Made by a program: the position numbers and the translations under genes. The notes under the pieces were generated by a model, which had not been told where the DNA came from, searched no databases, and was given only the letters and a program-made list of their open reading frames with translations. Below, in pieces: positions 1-4,829 of a stretch of 5,845 nucleotides of DNA. This stretch comes from an uncultured Opitutaceae bacterium (GTDB lineage: Bacteria > Verrucomicrobiota > Verrucomicrobiae > Opitutales > Opitutaceae): contig CAMLSH010000263.1 of the NCBI GenBank assembly GCA_946482625.1, forward strand, positions 1 to 5,845. Reading direction: 5' to 3'. How positions within the stretch are numbered: position 1 is the first letter of the stretch; each line of letters opens with the position of its first letter.

Positions 1-966
1 GGCGAGGACTTGGGCGGGGGGTTTCGAGTCGCGGAGCATGGCGCGGATTTCGCGGAGGATGGGGGCGTCGATGCCGCGGGCGGTGCAGAGTTCGTGGAAG
101 GACTCGGCGGTCTTGTATCCTTCGACCACGGTTTTGCGGCCGGCCATGAGTTCGGCGATCGATCGGCCTTCGCCGAGGCGCTGGCCGAATTCGCGGTTGC
201 GGCTCCAGCCGCCGTGACAGGTGGCGACGAGGTCGCCGAAGCCGCTGAGGCCGTAGAAGGTTTCGGGGCGCGCGCCGAGGGCCTGGCCGACGCGGACCAT
301 TTCGGCGAGGGCGCGGGTGAGGAGCGCGGCTTTGGCGTTGTCGCCGAGTTTGAGTCCGTCGCAGCAACCGGCGGCGATGGCGTAGACGTTTTTGAGGCAG
401 CTGCCGATTTCGACGCCGGCGACGTCGTCGGTCGTGTAGACGCGGAGGGTCGGGCCGCTGAGCGCGGTTTGGACGGCGGCGGCGAAGTCGTTGAGGTGGG
501 AGATGCCGAGCGTCATGGCGGCGGGCTGGCCGCGGGCGAATTCGGCGGCGTTGGTGGGGCCGGTGAGCGCGCCGGCGCCGTACTGCGGGAGCGTGGCGGA
601 AATGATTTCGGTGGGGCGGAGGTGCGTGCCGACTTCGAGGCCTTTCGAGAGGCTCACGATGTAGCGGAGCTGCGTGGCGAGGGAGAGGTTGTCGCGGATG
701 CGTTCGCAGGTTTCGCGAAGGACTTGGGAGGGGCAGGCGAGGAGAATGACCTCGGCTTCCATGAGGACGGGCGTGAGTTCGTGGCCGAGCTGGATGCTGG
801 GCGGGAGCGGGATGCCGGGGAGGTAGTCGGTGTTTTCGCGGACGGAGGAGATGGCGAGCGCCTGCTCGAAGCGTCGTGGGCAGAGCGTGACGGTGTGGTT
901 GAGGCGGCTGAGGTGGATGGCGAACGCCGTGCCCCAGGCACCGGCTCCGATGATGGCGAAATTCAT
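1..966 (-). CDS. gpsA: Glycerol-3-phosphate dehydrogenase [NAD(P)+], 3' end cut by window edge
   Basis: This enzyme reduces dihydroxyacetone phosphate to sn-glycerol-3-phosphate in the cytoplasm, supplying the backbone for phospholipid synthesis. I translated the minus strand from the ATG at 966-964 and obtained 322 codons with no stop, so only the last residues are missing (the family is usually about 330-340 long). Visible marks: the N-terminal Rossmann loop GAGAWG at residues 7-12; SKGLE near 107-111 with the family's conserved lysine K108; LTGPTNAAE near 134-142; EIGSCLKNVYAIAAG near 186-200, with the expected catalytic lysine K192; SGFGDL at 241-246; SRNREFG at 255-261; and VVEGYKTAES near 280-289. 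All the expected motifs are present and nothing looks broken. The start lies 43 nt downstream of the WGR-like gene on the same strand, so co-transcription is plausible. No Shine-Dalgarno precedes the ATG; the upstream bases are pyrimidine-rich. Confidence 0.96.
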   Translation of the reverse strand, partial: MNFAIIGAGAWGTAFAIHLSRLNHTVTLCPRRFEQALAISSVRENTDYLPGIPLPPSIQLGHELTPVLMEAEVILLACPSQVLRETCERIRDNLSLATQLRYIVSLSKGLEVGTHLRPTEIISATLPQYGAGALTGPTNAAEFARGQPAAMTLGISHLNDFAAAVQTALSGPTLRVYTTDDVAGVEIGSCLKNVYAIAAGCCDGLKLGDNAKAALLTRALAEMVRVGQALGARPETFYGLSGFGDLVATCHGGWSRNREFGQRLGEGRSIAELMAGRKTVVEGYKTAESFHELCTARGIDAPILREIRAMLRDSKPPAQVLA

Positions 967-1009
967 GAGAAAAATGAAAGGAGTTTAGCCGCAGACTGCT
1001 GATTTCAAC

Positions 1010-1486
1010 CTACGCGTTTTCGTCGAAGATACGCGAATAGTCTCCGAATTCGGTTCCGGCCAAATCGCGTTCAATGACTTGTCGCGCGATCTCAAAATCT
1101 ACGACGAAGCAGCAGACCTCCATCGTTCCGCTTCCGATACTTCCGCCGTCACAATTGCCCAAGCCTGTCCATCCCAGTGTCTCATTCATCCGCGCTTCAA
1201 GCCGATGCCTTTTATCGAGATCATTTGATGATCCCATTTCATCGACGGCATACTCAATCAAGAGAGTCACGTGATCTTCGACTGCTATCGGGGCAAAACC
1301 TTCTGAGCCGCGTTGGTATACCTCTTTCTGAATGAGCTTTGTGGGCTTCGAAAATAGCCCAGCTTTGACCTCCTTCGATTCGCCTTTGGTGCCGAGTTCT
1401 CCCCAATGCACGGTGTGAGTGCCGTTGTGCTCCCAAGTCTCCCAATATTGCTTCGGGTTCCCGTCCAGCTTGTAGAGTTTGAGCAT
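1010..1486 (-). CDS. Orphan 158-residue protein with WGR-like N-terminus
   Basis: I do not recognise a named gene. Residues about 4-66 resemble a WGR domain: an aromatic-rich strand region (YWETW at 14-18) is followed by HWGELGTKGE at 27-36, which parallels the WGR signature (tryptophan-glycine-arginine, then a GTKGQ-like turn). Here the arginine is replaced by glutamate (E30). WGR domains in PARPs and bacterial proteins bind nucleic acid or act as small accessory domains. Residues about 72-158 form a second compact region with TLLIEYAVDEMG, LGWTGLGNCDGGSIGSG and a VCCFVVDFEIA strand; the pattern suggests an alpha/beta fold with a Gly/Ser loop, and I assign no function. There is no signal peptide or membrane segment. 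The gene starts 31 nt after the panB stop and ends 43 nt before gpsA. Hand-counted 60-base samples give 50% and 43% GC, against 65% and 67% in panB and lysA, which suggests acquisition from elsewhere. The ATG at 1486 is the natural start; no Shine-Dalgarno is visible. Confidence 0.88.
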   Translation of the reverse strand: MLKLYKLDGNPKQYWETWEHNGTHTVHWGELGTKGESKEVKAGLFSKPTKLIQKEVYQRGSEGFAPIAVEDHVTLLIEYAVDEMGSSNDLDKRHRLEARMNETLGWTGLGNCDGGSIGSGTMEVCCFVVDFEIARQVIERDLAGTEFGDYSRIFDENA

Positions 1487-1517
1487 AGTTTTGGGCTAAT
1501 GGTGGAAGGGGCGTTGT

Positions 1518-2294
1518 TTATTCCGGAAACTTCCGGGCGCGGACGGCTTCGGTGTAGGCGGTGAAGCCGGCTTTCATCTGGGAGCCGGCGTCGGCGAATT
1601 GTTTGGCGAAGGCGGGGACGTAGCCCGGCGTGAGGCCGAGGAGGTCGGTGTAGACGAGGATCTGGCCGTCACAGTTGGGACCGGCGCCGATGCCGATCAC
1701 CGGAATCTTCACGGCGGCGGAGATTTTTTGGGCGACGGCGGCGTCGGTCAGCTCGATGAGGAGCGCGAAGGCGCCGGCTTTTTCGAGGGCGACCGCGTCG
1801 GCGAGGAGGGAGTCGGCTTCGGCGGGGGTGGTGCCGAATTTTTTGTAGCGGCCGAGGGCGTGGACTTGTTGCGGTTTCAGGCCGATGTGGCCCCAGACGG
1901 GGATGCCGGCTTCGACGAGGCGGGCGATGGTCGGAGCGAGCGCGGTGCCGCCTTCGATTTTCACGGCTTCGGCGCCGGATTCCTGCATGAGGCGTTGGCA
2001 GGCGCGGAGGACGCGTTCGAATTCGTAGTGCGCTTCGGCGAAGGGGACGTCGGCGGCGATGAGCGCGTTGGGTTTGGCGCGGGCGACGGCGGCCGTGTGG
2101 TGGCAGATCATGTCGAGCGTCACGGGCACGGTGGTGTCGAAGCCGAGCAGGACGTTGCCGACGGAGTCGCCGACGAGGACGATGTCCACACCGGCTTCGC
2201 TGGCGAAGCGCGCGATGATGGCGTCGTAAGCGGTGACGGCGACGATTGGGCGCTGGCCTTTGAGCTTACGGAGCGTGTGGACGGTGGTTTTCAA
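1518..2294 (-). CDS. panB: 3-methyl-2-oxobutanoate hydroxymethyltransferase (ketopantoate hydroxymethyltransferase)
   Basis: PanB transfers a hydroxymethyl group from 5,10-methylene-tetrahydrofolate to 2-oxoisovalerate to make ketopantoate, the first committed step towards pantothenate and coenzyme A. The 258-residue product is a full TIM-barrel-length member. Key residues line up with the E. coli enzyme as I remember it: VGDSVGN with metal ligand D43, AADVPF with D82, VKIEGG with K112, catalytic E181 in LIELTD, then VIGIGAG at 199-205 and DGQILVYTDLLG at 209-220. The start is TTG at 2294-2292. No ATG or GTG lies nearby in frame, and an in-frame TAA at 2315-2313 blocks extension. That TAA sits inside an arm of the intergenic inverted repeat, so the repeat reaches within 18 nt of the start. 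No Shine-Dalgarno is visible. It is not next to panC in this window; lysA is upstream and the WGR-like gene downstream. Confidence 0.96.
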   Translation of the reverse strand: MKTTVHTLRKLKGQRPIVAVTAYDAIIARFASEAGVDIVLVGDSVGNVLLGFDTTVPVTLDMICHHTAAVARAKPNALIAADVPFAEAHYEFERVLRACQRLMQESGAEAVKIEGGTALAPTIARLVEAGIPVWGHIGLKPQQVHALGRYKKFGTTPAEADSLLADAVALEKAGAFALLIELTDAAVAQKISAAVKIPVIGIGAGPNCDGQILVYTDLLGLTPGYVPAFAKQFADAGSQMKAGFTAYTEAVRARKFPE

Positions 2295-2311
2295 GGCGTC
2301 GGAGTCGGAGG

Positions 2312-2350
2312 GTTACACAGAGGGCACGGAGGACGCACAGAGATTGAGAG
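2312..2350 (+). repeat. Left arm of 39-nt imperfect inverted repeat (cacagag type)
   Basis: Starting gttacacagag, this 39-nt stretch pairs without gaps with the reverse complement of 2468-2506, at 31 of 39 positions by hand count. It has an internal roughly 10-nt periodicity of cac(a/g)gag-like units. Similar cacagag-rich intergenic repeats are common in environmental bacteria, including Verrucomicrobiota (recollection, not searched). It begins 18 nt upstream of the panB start and contributes an in-frame stop. Confidence 0.85.
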
Positions 2351-2404
2351 GCTCGTTGGTGTGCGACGGTGGCGGCGTGATAGCGGATGTTTGGTTTCGG
2401 ATTT

Positions 2405-2432
2405 CTACACAAGGAAACGAAGGCCGCAGAGA
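2405..2432 (+). repeat. Degenerate internal copy of the same repeat
   Basis: The stretch starting ctacacaaggaaacgaagg matches the left-arm repeat in the same orientation, with a few substitutions and short gaps (cgaaggccgcagaga against cggaggacgcacagag). It suggests that the element is built from several related units rather than one simple hairpin. It lies in the 117-nt region between the two arms. Confidence 0.55.
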
Positions 2433-2467
2433 CTCCAATCGCGGAGCGGTTAAGCAGTCGTTGTGGT

Positions 2468-2506
2468 CTCTCGCGCTCTGTGAGTTCTCTGTGTGCTCTG
2501 TGTAAC
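2468..2506 (-). repeat. Right arm of 39-nt imperfect inverted repeat
   Basis: This is the partner of the arm at 2312-2350, ending in ctctgtgtaac. Read on the minus strand it starts 18 nt past the end of lysA, so an lysA-panB read-through transcript could fold it against the other arm across a 117-nt internal region. It could act as an mRNA-stabilising or attenuating structure, or simply be a dispersed repeat; the sequence does not decide. There is no T-run of the kind expected for an intrinsic terminator. Confidence 0.85.
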
Positions 2507-2524
2507 AGATCGAGGTCCGCGTCG

Positions 2525-3829
2525 TTATTTCAGGAAGTCCGGGATTTTTTCGTTGGCGATGATCGTCTCGAAGGATTCGCGGGCGTTTACGAGTTCGAAG
2601 GTGGAGCCTTTCACGAGGACTTCGGCGGCGGTGCCACGGGTGTTGTAGCGGCTGGCCATCGCGTAGCCGTAGGCGCCGGCGCTCATGAAGGCGATGTACT
2701 CGCCTTCGCCAACTTGCTGGAGCTGGCGCTCTTTGGCGAAGCAGTCGCCGCTTTCGCAGATCGGGCCGACGATGTCGGCGACGAGCGCGGGGCGGGTGGT
2801 GTCGCGGTGGAGCGGGACGATCTCATGGTAGCTTTCGTACATCGCGGGACGCACGAGGTCGTTCATGGCGGCGTCGACGATGAGGAAGTTGCGGCCGTGT
2901 CCGCGTTTCAAATACTCGACCCGCGAGAGGAGGACGCCGGCGTTGCCGACCAAGTTGCGGCCGGGCTCAAGGAGGATCTTGAGGCCGAGCGGCTGGAGCA
3001 GCGGGAGGAGGGCGGCGCCGTAGACTTCGGGGGTGAGCGGGCGTTTACCGTCGGGTTGGTTGTCCCACCAAGACTGCTGGCCGGAGGCGAGGGCGTCTTT
3101 GTAGACGATGCCGATGCCCCCTCCGATGGAGAAATAGGTGATGCCGTACTTGGCTTTGAGCTCGGCGACGAAGGGCGCAACCTTGGTCACGGCCTCGACG
3201 AAGGGATTCACGTCGGTGAGCTGGGAGCCGATGTGCATCTGCACGCCTTTGATGGCGATGTTGGGGAATTTGGCGGCGGCTTCGTAGGCGGCGGCGGCGA
3301 ATTTGAGCGGGATGCCGAACTTGTTGTCGCTCTTGCCGGTGGTGATCTTGGCGTGGGTGTGGGCATCGACGTCGGGGTTGATGCGGATTGCGATGGGGGC
3401 CTTTACACCGAGTTTACCAGCGACGTGATTGATGCGGGCGAGCTCGGGTTCGCTTTCGACGTGGAAGGCGAAAATCTCGTTTTCGAGGGCGAGTTTGATC
3501 TCGGGCTCGGTCTTGCCGACGCCGGCGAAGACGCTCTTTTTCACGTCGGCTCCAGCGGCGAGCACGCGGCGGATTTCGCCTCCGCTGACGAGATCGAACG
3601 AGGCACCCAAGTTCGCGAAGTGACGGAGGATCGCGAGGTTGGAGTTGGCCTTCATCGCGTAGCAGATCTGGAGATCGATGCCGGAGAGGCTCTTCGCGAG
3701 GCGCGTGTAATTGTCGGCGAGGGTCGCGGCGGAGTAGACGTAGGTGGGCGTCCCATACAGCTGAGCGACGGTGGCGAGATCGACGGATTCGCAGTGAAGG
3801 TTTTGGCCGGTGTAGTGGAAGTGATGCAT
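2525..3829 (-). CDS. lysA: Diaminopimelate decarboxylase
   Basis: LysA removes the D-centre carboxyl of meso-diaminopimelate to give L-lysine, the last step of the DAP pathway, using pyridoxal phosphate. The 434-residue product has the fold-type III layout, an N-terminal alanine-racemase-like barrel then a C-terminal beta domain. Numbered from the ATG at 3829: the PLP-binding lysine is K60 in YAMKANSN; FDLVSGGE lies near 78-85; HIGSQ is at 199-203; the phosphate-binding SIGGGIG is near 234-240; EPGR is at 288-291; CESGD, at 358-362, carries the cysteine and acidic residues of the dimer-interface active site; AGAYGY is near 384-389. A TTG two codons upstream (3835) would give 436 residues, but the ATG fits the usual start in related proteins better. 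Neither has a Shine-Dalgarno. A gap of 230 nt holding the inverted repeat separates it from panB downstream. Confidence 0.96.
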   Translation of the reverse strand: MHHFHYTGQNLHCESVDLATVAQLYGTPTYVYSAATLADNYTRLAKSLSGIDLQICYAMKANSNLAILRHFANLGASFDLVSGGEIRRVLAAGADVKKSVFAGVGKTEPEIKLALENEIFAFHVESEPELARINHVAGKLGVKAPIAIRINPDVDAHTHAKITTGKSDNKFGIPLKFAAAAYEAAAKFPNIAIKGVQMHIGSQLTDVNPFVEAVTKVAPFVAELKAKYGITYFSIGGGIGIVYKDALASGQQSWWDNQPDGKRPLTPEVYGAALLPLLQPLGLKILLEPGRNLVGNAGVLLSRVEYLKRGHGRNFLIVDAAMNDLVRPAMYESYHEIVPLHRDTTRPALVADIVGPICESGDCFAKERQLQQVGEGEYIAFMSAGAYGYAMASRYNTRGTAAEVLVKGSTFELVNARESFETIIANEKIPDFLK

Positions 3830-4049
3830 GGGCAAAAATGCGTGAAAAGCCGGGACGGTGCGGATTTCGCGTTGAAAAAACGAACCTATTTTGCCGTTAC
3901 GTTACAGACGCCCCGCAATGATCCGTGTACTCAAAAATCTGTTTCACCGTCCGGCCATAAAAATGGGCCGGGTTGATAACAGCCGTATTCACACGACTCG
4001 TCTGCGGAACGCTCAGTTTGTCAGTTTTATCTCTGAAACGGGGAGTCTG
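3830..4049. other. Intergenic region, relatively AT-rich, between divergent lysA and small ORF
   Basis: This region must hold the lysA promoter (leftwards) and any promoter for the small plus-strand gene (rightwards). A 60-base sample (3901-3960) is 50% GC, lower than the coding regions. One short hairpin is visible: ccggcc at 3951-3956 pairs with ggccgg at 3966-3971 around an A-rich loop. A TTGAAA at 3872-3877 could be a plus-strand -35 box, but I see no convincing -10 at the right spacing. A plus-strand frame stays open from 3891, with an ATG at 3918, into the small ORF; I regard this upstream part as probably non-coding. No tRNA or known riboswitch was recognised. Confidence 0.5.
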
Positions 4050-4184
4050 ATGCCGTTCAGCACGGATCGTTACGATTCGCGGCTGCGTCGGAAAAAGCTG
4101 CTGAAGGCGTTTCTCGCGACAGGCGTGGCCGCAGGTGCGGCCTGGATCGTGATCGAGAGTGCGCATGCGCTGACGATGTTCTGA
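4050..4184 (+). CDS. Predicted 44-residue single-pass membrane protein
   Basis: I do not recognise a family. The product starts MPFSTDRYDSRLRRKKLLKA, a polar and strongly basic N-terminus. A hydrophobic segment follows at residues about 21-36 (FLATGVAAGAAWIVIE), then a short tail ending HALTMF. By the positive-inside rule the N-terminus would be cytoplasmic; an uncleaved anchor or a poorly defined signal peptide are both possible. The ATG at 4050 was chosen because ggggag lies just upstream (4040-4045), the only Shine-Dalgarno-like sequence before a start in this window. The same frame is open back to 3891, with an ATG at 3918 (88 residues), so a longer product cannot be excluded. A strong hairpin terminator follows 48 nt after the stop, which supports a real transcript. 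It is convergent with hpf. Confidence 0.6.
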   Translation: MPFSTDRYDSRLRRKKLLKAFLATGVAAGAAWIVIESAHALTMF

Positions 4185-4231
4185 GCTGAGGTTAATGAGC
4201 GCGTGCGAGCACGCTGGTCTACGGGAATCCG

Positions 4232-4293
4232 AAATTTAAAAACAGGAAGGGCCGGACTCACTTAGGAGTCCGGCCCTTCTTGTTTTTAAATTT
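4232..4293. terminator. Bidirectional intrinsic terminator, 28-bp stem
   Basis: Arms 4232-4259 and 4266-4293 pair over 28 positions with a single G-T mismatch, closing a 6-nt loop (acttag). The inner part is GC-rich (agggccggactc) and the outer part is A-rich on one side and T-rich on the other (aaatttaaaaaca / tgtttttaaattt), so each strand shows a GC stem running into a U-tract. It lies between the 3' ends of the small plus-strand ORF (4184) and the minus-strand hpf gene (4343), where a shared terminator is expected. A separate small hairpin, gcgtg-cgag-cacgc at 4201-4214, precedes it on the plus strand. Confidence 0.92.
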
Positions 4294-4342
4294 GATTGGG
4301 AAAGCGCGCCGGGACGGCCCGCTCCACCTTTGGAGCACTTGC

Positions 4343-4729
4343 TCAGGTTGTTTTGGGCAACTCGTCGGTGAGCTCCACTGCGCGGGGGTGGTGGGTCTTT
4401 TCCTTGTGGTGGCTGTGGCGTTTGCGGAGGAGGCCATCGAGTTTGTCGACCAGCAGATCGACGGACTTGTAGGCGTCGTCGCAGGTGACGGAGGCGATCA
4501 GGTCTGGGCCGCGGATTTCGATCTGGCCCTTGGCAACGAAGCGGTGGTTCACGTCCTGGGTTTTATCGTGTTCGAGATCGATACGCAGGCGGACGATATG
4601 ATCTTCGTGCCGGAAGAGGCGGGCCGATTTTTCGGCGACCGCGTCGCGAATGGCGTCTGTGAGTTCGAGGTGAATCCCGCGGACAATCAGGCGGTCCGCG
4701 GCCGATGAGGGAACTGAGTTATTTGGCAT
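4343..4729 (-). CDS. hpf: Ribosome hibernation promoting factor / RaiA family protein (short form)
   Basis: HPF/RaiA (YfiA) proteins bind the 30S decoding region in stationary phase or stress and block translation, giving 100S dimers or stable 70S particles. The 128-residue product has the single S30AE domain: LIVRGIHLELTDAIRDAVAE at residues 14-33 (strand 1 and helix 1), HIVRLRIDLEHDK at 44-56, HRFVAKGQIEIRG at 62-74, and DDAYKSVDLLVDKLDGLLRK at 84-103 (helix 2). It lacks the C-terminal dimerisation domain of long HPF. The tail after residue 104 is basic and histidine-rich (HSHHKEKTHH), then acidic. The ATG at 4729 leaves a 12-residue lead before the first strand and has no Shine-Dalgarno. 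The choice between hpf and raiA as the name is uncertain. It starts 100 nt after the tex stop on the same strand, with a hairpin between. Confidence 0.92.
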   Translation of the reverse strand: MPNNSVPSSAADRLIVRGIHLELTDAIRDAVAEKSARLFRHEDHIVRLRIDLEHDKTQDVNHRFVAKGQIEIRGPDLIASVTCDDAYKSVDLLVDKLDGLLRKRHSHHKEKTHHPRAVELTDELPKTT

Positions 4730-4750
4730 CGCGTGGGGTTTGTCTGAGAT

Positions 4751-4773
4751 AGCGGCGGAGTTGTTCCGCCGCT
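4751..4773 (-). other. 9-bp perfect hairpin in the tex-hpf gap
   Basis: Arms agcggcgga (4751-4759) and tccgccgct (4765-4773) pair perfectly around a 5-nt loop. On the minus strand the stem lies 21 nt before the hpf ATG and is not followed by a T-run, so it is not a classic terminator. It may be a structure in the hpf leader that affects translation or RNA stability, or a chance GC palindrome. Confidence 0.5.
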
Positions 4774-4800
4774 GTGACTACAAAGCGTCCTCGCGATTTC

Positions 4801-4822
4801 TAAAGAAGCGAGCGTAACGCTC
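4801..4822 (-). terminator. Possible weak terminator after tex
   Basis: Just past the tex TGA (4832-4830), the minus strand reads gagcg-tta-cgctc (4822-4810) followed by the T-rich gcttcttt. In addition aagaagcg within the last tex codons (4834-4841) can pair with cgcttctt (4803-4810), giving an outer stem around the inner one. The inner stem is only 5 bp, so read-through into hpf is quite possible. Confidence 0.35.
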
Positions 4823-4829
4823 AAAAAGA

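Noticed and set aside
10..1002. 330-codon plus-strand open frame opposite gpsA
   Set aside because: The minus strand gives an intact GpsA with all motifs. The plus frame is Gly/Ala/Glu/Asp-rich filler of the kind produced opposite high-GC3 genes.
2312..2350. Periodic cacagag units read as a CRISPR-like array
   Set aside because: The units are about 10 nt apart with no spacers of CRISPR length and are arranged as an inverted pair.
1599..2453. 284-codon plus-strand open frame opposite panB
   Set aside because: Same Gly/Asp/Glu-rich composition; panB on the minus strand carries all the catalytic residues.
3872..3900. Sigma-70 promoter for the small plus-strand gene (TTGAAA at 3872)
   Set aside because: No acceptable -10 hexamer lies 16-18 nt downstream, so I left it out as a feature.
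2387..3976. 529-codon plus-strand open frame opposite lysA
   Set aside because: Very long but low-complexity (Val/Gly/Asp/Glu-rich) and fully antisense to an intact lysA; a codon-bias shadow rather than an antisense gene.
4280..4708. 142-codon plus-strand open frame opposite hpf
   Set aside because: It starts inside the terminator hairpin and is antisense to a recognisable HPF/RaiA protein.
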